Below are positions 1 through 8,400 of a stretch of DNA of 38,004 bases, piece by piece; the first letter of the stretch is position 1; every line of letters begins with the position of its first letter. Below the pieces are notes generated by a model. That model was not told the DNA's origin. It saw only the letters and a program-made list of their open reading frames with translations, and ran no database searches. The stretch spans positions 1 to 38,004 of the forward strand of contig NZ_JARHTP010000040.1 of NCBI RefSeq assembly GCF_029223485.1, read 5' to 3'. The translations under genes and the position numbers were made by a program. Source of the stretch: Streptomyces coacervatus. GTDB lineage: Bacteria; Actinomycetota; Actinomycetes; Streptomycetales; Streptomycetaceae.

Positions 1-1
1 C

Positions 2-766
2 CCGGCCCCGCGCCGCCCCCACGACATCATCGCCCCGCCCGGCGGCCGCAGTGGCCACCGCACACCACGACCAGGCCCGAAAGCCCGCGCGAAGTGGCTC
101 ACCGGTTCGGTCCGACACGACGCCGACGAGGTCATTGCCGCCGCGTTCGACCAAGCCGAGGCCCGTGACCCGCAGCACCGCCGCTGCTGGGTGGTCCTCG
201 TCGACGGCGCCGCCCACCAGCTGGAACTGATCCAGGCCGAAGCCGTCCGCCGCAACATCACGATCTACATCGTTCTCGACATCGTCCACGTGATCGAGAA
301 ATTGTGGGCGGCCTCGCGCTGTTTCCACACGGCCGTCGATCCCGCCGCCGAGGACTGGGTCGGCACCCAAGCCGCCCGGATCCTGGCCGGCAACGCCACG
401 GGCGCCGTCGCCGACATTCGCGCCCGAGCCGACCGCCATCATCTCACCACCGACCAGCGAGCTGCCGCGGACAAAGCCTGCCGCTATCTGGAGAACAACA
501 CCGCCTTCGTCCGCTACGACACAGCCCTCGCTGCCGGCTGGCCGATCGCCAGCGGCATCGTCGAGGGCGCCGCACGCCATCTGATCGCCGACCGGCTCGA
601 CATCACCGGCAGCCGATGGAGCGTCCCCGGAGCCGAAGCCGTCCTCACCCTCCGCGCCGTCATCAGCAACGGCGACTTCCCGGCCTACTGGACCTACCAC
701 ACCCAGAAAGAACGCGAACGCCTCTATCCCCCACCCGACCGGCACAAACACGAACCCCCAGGTTGA
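2..766 (+). CDS. ISKra4-type transposase, C-terminal part (5' end outside window)
   Basis: The reading frame is open from base 2, so the gene starts before the window; about 254 residues are visible. The frame reads WVVLVDGAAHQLE, then IVLDIVHVIEKLW, then GWPIASGIVEGAARHL and ITGSRW, and ends with NGDFPAYW. This order of Asp- and Glu-bearing blocks is that of the DDE transposase of the ISKra4 family, which cuts and joins the ends of the element. The C-terminal half looks intact. Only the right side of the element is in view and I could not define its terminal repeat. Family assignment is from recognised motifs; activity cannot be judged. Confidence 0.8.
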   Translation, partial: PAPRRPHDIIAPPGGRSGHRTPRPGPKARAKWLTGSVRHDADEVIAAAFDQAEARDPQHRRCWVVLVDGAAHQLELIQAEAVRRNITIYIVLDIVHVIEKLWAASRCFHTAVDPAAEDWVGTQAARILAGNATGAVADIRARADRHHLTTDQRAAADKACRYLENNTAFVRYDTALAAGWPIASGIVEGAARHLIADRLDITGSRWSVPGAEAVLTLRAVISNGDFPAYWTYHTQKERERLYPPPDRHKHEPPG

Positions 767-977
767 CTCGCGATCTCACTCGAGAAGAGCCACACCCATC
801 GGTGCCTGAGCCATCACGGCGCTCACCCCGTCAGCTGACACGCCCGGCGCCCCCGGGCTCCAAGGGCCCGTCCACGCACGGCGCCGGATGTTGGCTATTT
901 CGAGGGCACGGCATGTGGTATGCGCACGCTTGTGGCACCGTGAGGTCGTGGCCCGCCGCTTTCCCCCTAGCGGCGGA

Positions 978-1025
978 CCGCAATCCTGTTCAGCGCGCGA
1001 GCCGCAATCCTGTTCAGCGCGCGAG
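978..1025. repeat. Perfect tandem duplication of a 24-bp unit
   Basis: The unit ccgcaatcctgttcagcgcg plus cgag occurs twice with no gap, at 978-1001 and 1002-1025. The second copy carries the stop codon of the HNH remnant on the minus strand. It is probably a slippage or insertion-junction duplication at the border between the IS region and the genes to its right. Confidence 0.9.
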
Positions 1026-1388
1026 GGTGACCTCGACAGGGCTGTCCGGGCACGCGCGGAGAATCTTGTCGATCTCGGCCCGCTCGATCGGGTCGATCGC
1101 CAGGCCCCAGTGGGTTTTGATGGCCACCCAGTCGGTGGCGTAGGTGCAGCGGTAGCCGGCTGCGGGCGGCTGCCAGGTGGCTGGGTCCTGGTCGGCCTTC
1201 GAGCGGTTGCTGGCGGCGGAGTGAAGCTGGGCCTGGAAGTCGTACAACTCCTTCGCGGTGCTTTTGGCGGCGTCGAACCGCTCCAGGAGCCAGGTGATGA
1301 CTTGGAAGTTGATCAGGTGTTCCGGGTGCTGCAGGACAGCGTCGATCTCGGATGCTTCAAGCTCCCCGAGCCCTACGTCCCACCCCAT
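1014..1388 (-). pseudogene. C-terminal remnant of an HNH (DUF1524-like) endonuclease
   Basis: The C-terminal half reads SAASNRSKADQDPATWQPP followed by YRCTYATDWVAIKTHWGL. This matches the end of secreted or GmrSD-C-terminal-like HNH proteins of actinomycetes, where an N-rich SK.D.DP..W.PP block is followed by a CTY..DWV..K..W block. The upstream HNH half, with the catalytic Asp-His pair and signal peptide expected in the family, is not present. The N-terminal 40 residues do not look like the family and the frame stays open upstream of the ATG. I infer a truncated, inactive copy next to the IS junction. A short independent gene is possible but less likely. Confidence 0.5.
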
Positions 1389-1437
1389 GCCAACATCCCA
1401 ACCTTGGCCGTCGCGACTTCGGAGGCCCCAGTCTGTC

Positions 1438-1692
1438 CTATGACGTGGGCCGCTCGATCACGGCGACGGGCTGGCCTGGCCCGCCTGCCAGTTCTGGACC
1501 GCTGGCCTGATTGACGGCCTCGGTCGGCGTCTGCGCGAATCCCGCCTCCGTGAGCGCTGGCAGGGCTGCTGCGGCGAAGTACCCGTCCGACCAAGTGACG
1601 GAGAGCCGGAATGGGTGCGCCTTGAGGATCCGCCTGTCGTCGCTCCGAGCGATGTTGAGCGAATCCGCCTTGTAGGTTCTGACGAAATTCAT
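1438..1692 (-). CDS. Small hypothetical protein, 84 aa
   Basis: I do not recognise the product. It is an 84-residue soluble protein starting MNFVRTYKADSLNIARS, with no signal peptide or membrane segment, and codons ending mostly in G or C as expected for a real gene of this organism. No clear ribosome binding site precedes the ATG. It lies 50 bp upstream of the HNH remnant on the same strand and is divergent from the sigma operon 80 bp away. It may be real or may be part of a decayed locus. Confidence 0.4.
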   Translation of the reverse strand: MNFVRTYKADSLNIARSDDRRILKAHPFRLSVTWSDGYFAAAALPALTEAGFAQTPTEAVNQASGPELAGGPGQPVAVIERPTS

Positions 1693-1772
1693 GCCGGGAT
1701 GTCACATCCGAGGGGCGCTTTGGCTTAAGGCTGCGTCGCGGCGCACAAGAGCCGCCCGGGAAAGGACAGGCC

Positions 1773-2015
1773 ATGGATCCGGTGACGGTCACCGCGGGAT
1801 GCGGAGCAGTAACATCGCTACTCCGGCTCAGCTATCTCTGGCTGAGCACACGGTCGCACCGCCGTAGCATCGCGCTGGAGATCAGCCGCTCGGAGCACCA
1901 GATCGAGACACTGATGAATGTGATCAAGCGCCTACCGCCTGGCAGCGAGATCACCAAGGAGTTGCCCGACGGACAGCGGTTCACCATCAAGCTCCCTCCC
2001 CACGAGGCGGCGTGA
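1773..2015 (+). CDS. Small protein of unknown function, first gene of the sigma operon (80 aa)
   Basis: The ATG is preceded at good distance by gggaaaggacaggcc, a clear ribosome binding site. The product has a moderately hydrophobic N-terminus (VTAGCGAVTSLLRLSYLWL), a basic helix, and a short C-terminal segment GSEITKELPDGQRFTIKLP that looks like a beta hairpin. I do not recognise the family. The stop codon is one base from the ATG of the ECF sigma factor, so the two are almost certainly translated from one message. The C-terminal strand segment and the operon position recall small constant components of actinobacterial conflict systems, but that resemblance is too weak to name. Confidence 0.75.
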   Translation: MDPVTVTAGCGAVTSLLRLSYLWLSTRSHRRSIALEISRSEHQIETLMNVIKRLPPGSEITKELPDGQRFTIKLPPHEAA

Positions 2016-2016
2016 C

Positions 2017-2592
2017 ATGAGCGAGACTCCAGCTTCGGCCGGGCAACAGAACGGTCCAGTCTCCCAGCGAACCCGGCCGGCTCCGTCGCCACCGCGCGTG
2101 TTCCGCGAAGACTTCGACGCGTTCTACGTCGCCGAGAAACCGAGCCTGACTGCGTTCTTGATGTTCGTCGGGGCAAGCACGTGGGAAGCCGATGATCTCG
2201 CGCACGAGACCCTGATCAAGTTGCTGCCTGCCTTATGGATGACCATCGAGTATCCCCGTGCGTGGATGCGCAAAGCCGCCTACTACGACTACCTGAAGCA
2301 GCACCAACGCAGTCGCGAGGATCTGACAGATGAGATGCCCGACCTCCCCGGCGGGATCTGTCCGGTCTCCGAGGTGGAGCTCTCTACTCAGACGAACACA
2401 GTTGTGGAAGCGGTCTGTCAGCTCCCTCCGACTCAGCGCGCCGTCATGGCCTTCGTCCTGGACGGCGCCGGAACAAGCGAGATCGCGGACACCCTCAACA
2501 TGACGAACGTCGCCGTGCGAACCAACCTCAGCCGCGCACGACGCCGCCTGATGACCACGCTCAGCTCTGAGGGAGGAGAGCACGATGGATGA
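2017..2592 (+). CDS. ECF-type RNA polymerase sigma factor (191 aa)
   Basis: Region 2 spans about residues 35-95 (FDAFYVAEKPSLTAFLMFVG, then ADDLAHETLIKLLPALW and PRAWMRKAAYYDYLKQ), which binds core polymerase and the -10 element. Region 4 spans about 130-182 (LPPTQRAVMAFVLDG, then TSEIADTLNMTNVAVRTNLS), the helix-turn-helix for the -35 element. There is no C-terminal extension and no obvious anti-sigma gene nearby. It sits between two unknown genes, one base after the first and overlapping the second by 8 bp. One of these could regulate it, which is inference. The sigma family assignment is secure; the regulon is unknown. Confidence 0.9.
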   Translation: MSETPASAGQQNGPVSQRTRPAPSPPRVFREDFDAFYVAEKPSLTAFLMFVGASTWEADDLAHETLIKLLPALWMTIEYPRAWMRKAAYYDYLKQHQRSREDLTDEMPDLPGGICPVSEVELSTQTNTVVEAVCQLPPTQRAVMAFVLDGAGTSEIADTLNMTNVAVRTNLSRARRRLMTTLSSEGGEHDG

Positions 2593-3157
2593 CTACTCGC
2601 TCGGCCAGAGCGACAAGACGGAAGCCGACGACCGGCTGGACCAAATGCTCGCAGCCGCTCGCGTTGAACTCGTCCACACCCTCGCCCGCCAGCAGCGCGC
2701 CGGCTCCGCAACCAAGACCGAGGCGGATACACCTGCACGGCCAAAGAACGCTATCGCGCACCATGGCACCCTCGGCTCTATCACCGTTGCCGGCACTATC
2801 GGCGGTCCTCTCGGGGTGGCGCTGGAAGCCTTGGAGGACGCGCAAAGGGACCTGGCCCAACTCGTGCCCATGTTCTACGGAGACGAAGTAGTGACAGGCT
2901 GGGCCAACGTGTGCTCCGCAAACCTCCGGCAGGCGGCTTCAGCCCTGGCCGCGCGGAACATGAGTCGGCCCGAGTTCGAGCGCACCATCTCTGACATGCA
3001 GCGATACGTGAGCACGCTGCTGCGCACCCGGTGCGACACCGAGGAGCTCCGAACTCTCGTCCAGCAACTGAGGGAGGATCTCGCGGCGGCTCGTCGTGCG
3101 GTCGTCCTTCTGTTTGACCCCTCGAGTGACCCCACGTCCAGTCACCTGCCATTCTGA
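2585..3157 (+). CDS. Hypothetical helical protein, third gene of the sigma operon (190 aa)
   Basis: The ATG lies within the end of the sigma gene (8-bp overlap) behind gggaggagagcacg, so translation is coupled. Residues 1-60 are charged and probably flexible, 60-85 contain a Gly/Thr-rich stretch (HHGTLGSITVAGTIGGPLG), and 90-175 are predicted helical with heptad-like spacing (SDMQRYVSTLLRTRC, RTLVQQLREDLAAARRAV). No catalytic motif, signal peptide or membrane helix is visible. I do not recognise the family. The constant coupling to a sigma factor suggests a partner or modulator, but this is inference. Confidence 0.8.
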   Translation: MDDYSLGQSDKTEADDRLDQMLAAARVELVHTLARQQRAGSATKTEADTPARPKNAIAHHGTLGSITVAGTIGGPLGVALEALEDAQRDLAQLVPMFYGDEVVTGWANVCSANLRQAASALAARNMSRPEFERTISDMQRYVSTLLRTRCDTEELRTLVQQLREDLAAARRAVVLLFDPSSDPTSSHLPF

Positions 3158-3248
3158 TCCGCTCTCCTGGCGCCAGCGCCCACTGGCCTTCCGGCCGCCA
3201 GATGGCGCGCCGGGACCGCGTGGGCAGGGGCGGCCCCGAGATGCGAAA

Positions 3249-3276
3249 GCTCGACTCCCCAATTGGGGAGTCGAGC
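3249..3276. terminator. Perfect 28-bp palindrome downstream of the sigma operon
   Basis: The left arm GCTCGACTCCCC and right arm GGGGAGTCGAGC are exact complements around a central AATT. As RNA it gives a 12-bp stem with a 4-nt loop, located 91 bp after the last gene of the sigma operon. No T-run follows, which is common for Streptomyces terminators. A dimeric protein-binding site is the alternative, because the DNA symmetry is complete. Confidence 0.6.
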
Positions 3277-3318
3277 GTATGGGCCCGATTTGATGGGGCC
3301 GAGGACTTCTACGCGCGG

Positions 3319-3370
3319 CGCGATACCGGCGTCACGCCCAGCGCATTCCGAGAGCGGTGAGCGTGTCCTT
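3319..3370 (-). repeat. 52-bp copy of the 3' end of a helicase-associated gene (copy 1)
   Basis: These 52 bases are identical to 9370-9421. On the minus strand they encode KDTLTALGMRW-A and a stop, which is the C-terminus of the helicase-associated-domain protein at 9383. Only this end is present here, so it is a gene fragment. The two copies are in the same orientation and enclose about 6 kb with the SigE-type sigma factor, the secreted protein and the nSTAND-WD40 gene. Confidence 0.9.
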
Positions 3371-3803
3371 GTCCGGGATCGGTTTTTGTGATCAGTCACG
3401 GATGGCTGAGCTGGGCTGATCAGTTCTGGGGGTGCGGCTGGGGTCGTGGGGGAGCGGGCGCTGGAGGCTGGGTTGTTGGTTGTGGACGCGGTGTGACCTG
3501 TTGGTCGGGCGAGGGCGACGTCCACGGGCCACTCCACACCGTCAGCCTGCGCCTTTGGGACACCGGCCGCCTGCTGGCGTACTCCCGCGCTGCCGGCAGG
3601 CGGCCCGGGCGGCGCAGCCGTTGCGGTACAGCCGCGCCGCCGCACGCTGCGAGCCCGGCCGCGCTGAGCGAACCGGGCCCTGAGGTGGTCTGTCGTGTTT
3701 TCGACTTTCTGCTGAGCGTCTCGCCGAACCGCCCGGCTGTCATCACCCACACCGGTGGCGCCCGCTCACACCACGGCCGCCTCCTTCTCCTGCTGCCTGG
3801 TCT

Positions 3804-4349
3804 TCACCAGAGCGGCGAGCGGGGACCGCCGGCCTTACCGGAGTCGGGGTCGCGGCGCTGCCACTCCTGACGGAGCCGAGTAAGCGCACGGTGCAGAGTG
3901 CTCTTGACTGTGCCGGGTGCCATGCCGAGGGCGGCGGCCGTCTCGTCGGTGGACATCTGCTCCCAGTACCGCAGCACCACGACGCTGCGCTGCTGCGGCG
4001 CCAGCACTCGCATGATGTCCATCAGCAGCCCGCGGTCGGCGTGCTGTTCGGCGGAGTCCTCAACACTCGCGTCCGGTAGCTGTGAGGTGGGGAGTTCCTG
4101 AAGTTTACGGGCCCGCCACCACTCCGTACGAGTGTTGATCATGACGCGGCGCAGATAGGCGTCGGCGAGCTGCTTGTCCGCTATGAGGTCCCACCGGCCG
4201 TACATGCGTAACAACGCGGTCTGCAGCAGATCTTGGGCTTCGAGCGGGTCGCCGACCAGGCGGCGCGCGCTGCGCAGCAGAGCATCGTGCCTCGTACGGA
4301 CGTACTCCTCGAATTCCAGCACCTCGCCAGGGCGCTCGCGCACAATCAC
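3804..4349 (-). CDS. SigE-family RNA polymerase sigma factor (about 181 aa)
   Basis: The frame is open further upstream, but I place the start at GTG 4349 (VIVRERPGEVLEFEEYV), preceded by ggaaggg 11 nt upstream; sequence before it is non-conserved and Pro/Arg-rich. Region 2 is at about residues 12-80 (RTRHDALLRSARRLVGD, EAQDLLQTALLRMYGRW, YLRRVMINTRTEWWR) and region 4 at about 110-165 (LAPQQRSVVVLRYWEQMS, ETAAALGMAPGTVKSTLHRA). This is the SigE-type group common in Streptomyces. It lies downstream of, and in the same direction as, the secreted-protein gene, but a strong hairpin separates them. Its target genes are unknown. Confidence 0.9.
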   Translation of the reverse strand: MIVRERPGEVLEFEEYVRTRHDALLRSARRLVGDPLEAQDLLQTALLRMYGRWDLIADKQLADAYLRRVMINTRTEWWRARKLQELPTSQLPDASVEDSAEQHADRGLLMDIMRVLAPQQRSVVVLRYWEQMSTDETAAALGMAPGTVKSTLHRALTRLRQEWQRRDPDSGKAGGPRSPLW

Positions 4350-4646
4350 GTGTGGTGTTCCCTTCCGAACGTGGAGGTGAGCGGTCGGCTTGTTGCACCT
4401 GCCGTTGCTGCCCGCCTCCTGTACATGGACGGCATCGTGAGCTCGGTGCGCCGGCTTCGATGCCCCGCTGCGAGTGCCGCCCGCGCGTGGCCTGGCCGTG
4501 AGCGGGTTCATACCGTTGTGTTCCGGCCGCAGGGCTGGGGTTGTGCTTGCTTGAGGGGCGTTGGGTCGTCGGCCGCTGCTGACATGCACGGCCTCGCACC
4601 TCAGGAATCGGTGTCTGACCTGCTCATGCGGTGCCGCCTACGCATT
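4350..4646. other. Upstream region of the SigE-type sigma gene
   Basis: This stretch holds the promoter side of the sigma gene on the minus strand. The frames that cross it have no recognisable protein and no usable start with a ribosome binding site. I could not identify a -35/-10 pair with confidence. Confidence 0.4.
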
Positions 4647-4687
4647 GTGGTGGGGTCTGTGATCGGTCTGATCACAGACCCCACCAC
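4647..4687. terminator. Strong intrinsic terminator, 18-bp perfect stem
   Basis: GTGGTGGGGTCTGTGATC and its exact complement enclose the 5-nt loop GGTCT. It lies 29 bp beyond the stop codon of the secreted-protein gene (minus strand) and isolates it from the SigE-type sigma gene. The symmetry means it can act in both directions. Confidence 0.85.
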
Positions 4688-4715
4688 GGGTTGGGCCGCG
4701 GCCCTTACGGCCTCT

Positions 4716-5165
4716 CTACCGGCCCGCCCACGCCTCAACCACGGTGGTCTTCACGCCCTTGAGGATGAGCTTGAGGGTCTCACCGTTCTGGTAAGCCACA
4801 ACAGGCGTGTGGTGCCTGTCGCCGTCGCACCAGCCGGTCTTGCTCTGCTTTGCGCCCGTGTCCAGGTTCCAGACCGTCAGCTTGACCTGGTCGTCGTCGC
4901 CCGTGCAGCTGAAGACGCCTCGGGCCTCCCGTGTTCCGTTGGGCGCGCGGTAGCCCTGGGAGACCCATTTGTGATGCGACTGCATGTAGTCCCGGCCGAT
5001 GGTGGACTGCCACTCCTTCGTCCAACTGGTCTGGGCCGAGACGGTGTCCGTGGGTGTGCCGGTCGCTGCGGTGGCCGCCGGGGCCGTGAGGGCCGACCCC
5101 GAGGCCACAGCCGTCGCGCACATGACGGAGGCGATGGCGAGGGCGGAGCGCCTGCGTGTGTTCAT
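4716..5165 (-). CDS. Small secreted protein of unknown function (149 aa)
   Basis: The start is ATG 5165 (MNTRRRSALAIASVM), preceded by gaaaggaacgctcatc, which supplies the ribosome binding site. The first 30 or so residues form a Sec signal peptide: three arginines, a hydrophobic core and an AXA-like site near APAATAATG. The mature part, about 115 residues, has two cysteines (GVFSC and GWCDG) that could form one disulfide, and beta-rich sequence such as DQVKLTVWNLD and LKLILKGVKTTVVE. The family is not recognised. It is followed by a strong terminator and is divergent from the nSTAND-WD40 gene; a link with the nearby sigma factor is possible but not shown. Confidence 0.8.
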   Translation of the reverse strand: MNTRRRSALAIASVMCATAVASGSALTAPAATAATGTPTDTVSAQTSWTKEWQSTIGRDYMQSHHKWVSQGYRAPNGTREARGVFSCTGDDDQVKLTVWNLDTGAKQSKTGWCDGDRHHTPVVAYQNGETLKLILKGVKTTVVEAWAGR

Positions 5166-5451
5166 GATGAGCGTTCCTTTCGAATGAGTGGAGGTGTGAA
5201 GACCGGCCCGCTGCACAGCGTGTGGTTGTGGCGCGACCGGTGTCTGACATCGAGTTCAGCGGGTCGGGAATTGAATGGGCAGCCGGTTTCGCCGCCCTGA
5301 ACAATGGCCGCGCTGCAGGTCATGGCCGCGTTCGTGCGGCAGTGGCCAGAGCAGATGCCTTCGGATTGCGCTCCTGCCACGAGGTTGCGTACCTTGTCCG
5401 GCCTTGCGCCGCGTCCACGGGGGAAGCGGGCGGCAGAGGGGTGAGCTGTTG

Positions 5452-8400
5452 ATGGCGGGACGTCCTGAGGGCCCACTCGACCCCAGCACCGGGCCGGTGG
5501 CACGGTTCGCGGCCGAGTTACGCAAACTCCGGGCGGAAGCCGGGAGCCCGACGTACCGGGTCATGGCGCAGCGCGCGGGCCAGGGGACAAGCACCCTGTC
5601 GCAGGCTGCTGGCGGGGAGCGGCTGCCGACCCTGCCGGTCGTTCTCGCCTACGTCCGCGCCTGCGGTGGCGATTCGGAGGAGTGGGAGGAGCGTTGGCGG
5701 CAGGCGGCCGCTGAAGCAGCGGCGGGACCCCGGGCCGAGGATGAGGACGTCGAGCCTCCGTATCGGGGTCTGGCCCGTTTCGAGCCGGGCGACGCCGGTC
5801 TGTTCTTCGGCCGCGACGAGCTCACCGACCGCCTGGTCCAGCTGACCTGCTCCCGGCGGTTCACCGCCGTGTTCGGCCCGTCGGGCAGCGGCAAGTCCTC
5901 GCTGTTGCGTGCCGGCCTCATCCCCCGCCTCCGCATCCCGGATCCGGCCGGCCCGCAGCCGGCCGCGCTGCGCGTCCTCACCCCCGGCGAGCACCCCCTG
6001 CGCACTCACGAACAGCGGCTGACCCCGAAGGACGGCGACGGAGACACGTGGCTGATCGTGGACCAGTTCGAAGAGCTCTACACCCTCTGCCACGACCCGG
6101 CTGAGCGGGACCAGTTCATCGACCGTCTCCTGAGCGCCACTGATCCCGGGAACCGATTGCGCGTGGTCATCTCCGTACGCGCGGACTTCTTAGGGCGCTG
6201 CGCCGAACACTCCGCTCTGACCGCCGTGTTGCAGGACGGCACCGCGCTTGCCGGGCCGATGAGCCGCGATGAGTTACGCCAGGCCATCGTCAAACCCGCC
6301 CAGGTCGCCGGGCTGATCGTGGAGCGCTCTCTGACAGCCCGGATTCTCGACGAGGTCGAGGGCGAACCCGGCGCCCTGCCGCTGATGTCCCACGCCTTGC
6401 TGGAGACGTGGCGGCGGCGTAAAGGCCGCGCTCTTGTGCTCGAAGCCTATGAAGCGGCAGGCGCACTGCAGGGAGCGATTGCTCGCACAGCTGAGGACGT
6501 CTATTCCCGCTTCACCCCGGACCAGGCCGATCTCGCCCGCCGGATTCTCCTGCGCCTGATCACCCCGGGCGAGGGGACCCCCGATACCCGACGGCCTGCC
6601 CCTCGCGCGGAGCTCGACTTCGCCGACCCGACCGATACGGCCATGGTCCTTGACCGCCTCGCGGGCGCTCGTCTGCTCACCCTGGACCACGAGACCGTCG
6701 ACCTCGCCCACGAAGCTCTGATTACCGGCTGGCCCCGGCTGGGTGCCTGGATCAATACCGACCGCGACCGGCTGCGCACCCACCGCCGGCTCACCGAAGC
6801 AACTGAAGCCTGGACGATGCTGGATCGCGACCCGGGAGCGTTGTACCGCGGAGCCCGGCTGGGCATCGCGGAGGAGGCATTCGCCACGCCCGGACAGCGA
6901 CGCGAACTGACCGCCGTGGAGGAGGAGTTCCTCACGGCCAGCCTCGACACGCGCGAGCGTGAACGCAAGGCCGCCGTGCGCACCACCCGTCGTCTGCGCT
7001 CCCTGGTGGCAGCGCTGACCGCGCTGCTCCTGGTGGCCTGCGCCGCCGTGGCTGTCTCCCTCCAGGAACGCGCGACGGCCCGCAGTGAACGAACGACCGC
7101 GATCTCCCGGCAGGTCGCTGCCGAGGCGGACCGGCTGCGCGCTGCTGACGTTCCCTCTTCCCATCAGGACGAAGCGCTGGCGGCGCAGCTCGACATCGCC
7201 GCCTACCGCATGCGGCCCTCGCCACAGACGTATACGAGCCTGGTAGGCGACGCCACCGCTCCTCTGTTCACGGAGATCCGGGAACAGAAGAAGGACACGC
7301 CGTCTCGCGACTACTTACCGAACAACGGCAGAGCGGCATGCGACAAGGCCCATCGCATCCTGGCTCTGGTCGGAAACGATGCCATTCGTCTTTGGGACAC
7401 GACCCACTTCACGCGCCCCAAGCCTGCCGGCCGTGCGCTGCCAGGCTGGCAGGTGGCGATGAGCCCCGACGGACGGGTCCTGGCCGTGGCGAACTACGAC
7501 CTGACGGTCAGCCTGTGGAATACCGCCGATCTGTCGCATCTTCGTAGGCTCGCCACGCTCCCTCCACCAGGAGATTCCCCTGGGAACTTCATGGCCTTCA
7601 GCCACGACGGCAACCTGCTCGTCATAGGCGGCGACCACGTCTCATCCCTGTGGGACGTGCACGACAACCAGCACCCCGAGGTGCTCGTTCGGTCTCTGCC
7701 CGCTGATCTCGCGGCTTTCAGCCCGCACCGGCCGCTGCTGGCCACGCGTGATCCTGACGACGGCGCAGTGCGACTCTGGGACACCTCTCACCACCGCCGC
7801 ACCACCGTGCTCTCAGCGATCCGCGGCCGGATGACCGATGGGGACATACTCGCCTTCAGCCCGGACGGACAGACACTGGCCACCGGAGGATCCGACTACG
7901 GACAAGTATGGCTGTCGGACATCAGCAAGCCTCGGCATCCGCGTTTGCTGCACCAGAACCAGGATGCCCACCTCAACGGTCAGATGAGCGTTCCCGGGGG
8001 GAGATCCACCGATGCGGTGGCCTACAGCCCGGACAGCCGGCTCCTCGCCGTCATCGGAGACACCGGAATCCAGCTGTGGGACATCACCGTTCCTGACACG
8101 CCTGAGCGCCTCGGCCAGCCGATGAGCCGCCGCTCACAGGGAGCAATCGCCGTGGCGTTCGGTCCCGATGGCCGGAGTCTGATCGTGGACGACAACCAGA
8201 CTCTGCGTGTATGGCGTCTGCCGCCGCTTGCGCTGCTCGGCTGCCCCGCTTTGACCCCGGCCGGTTTCAGTAGCGATGGCCGGACAATGGCGACGGTCTG
8301 CAGCGACGGGCCGGTGCAGCTCTGGGACACCGCCACGCCAGACGCGCCTAGGCCCGTCGGCGGGGGCCTGCCGGGCTCGGCCGCCGTGTTCGCACCGCGG

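Larger units (their letters stand above)
3158..3803. other. Gene-poor stretch with a palindrome and a copied gene end
   Basis: No convincing gene is present. Long frames here are low-complexity Pro/Arg-rich or Gly/Trp-rich readings typical of antisense GC-rich DNA. The stretch holds the 28-bp palindrome at 3249-3276 and a 52-bp copy of the end of the helicase-associated gene at 3319-3370. It is therefore probably a junction made by recombination. Beyond 3400 I see nothing I can assign. Confidence 0.6.

Noticed and set aside
1773..2015. Naming the first gene of the sigma operon as a conflict-system constant component (EACC1-like)
   Set aside because: The size and the end strand are suggestive but the sequence pattern does not match well enough; left as unknown.
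3420..3752. 110-codon minus-strand frame in the gap after the sigma operon
   Set aside because: Ends in a Pro/Gln-rich low-complexity tail, no ribosome binding site, no recognisable fold.
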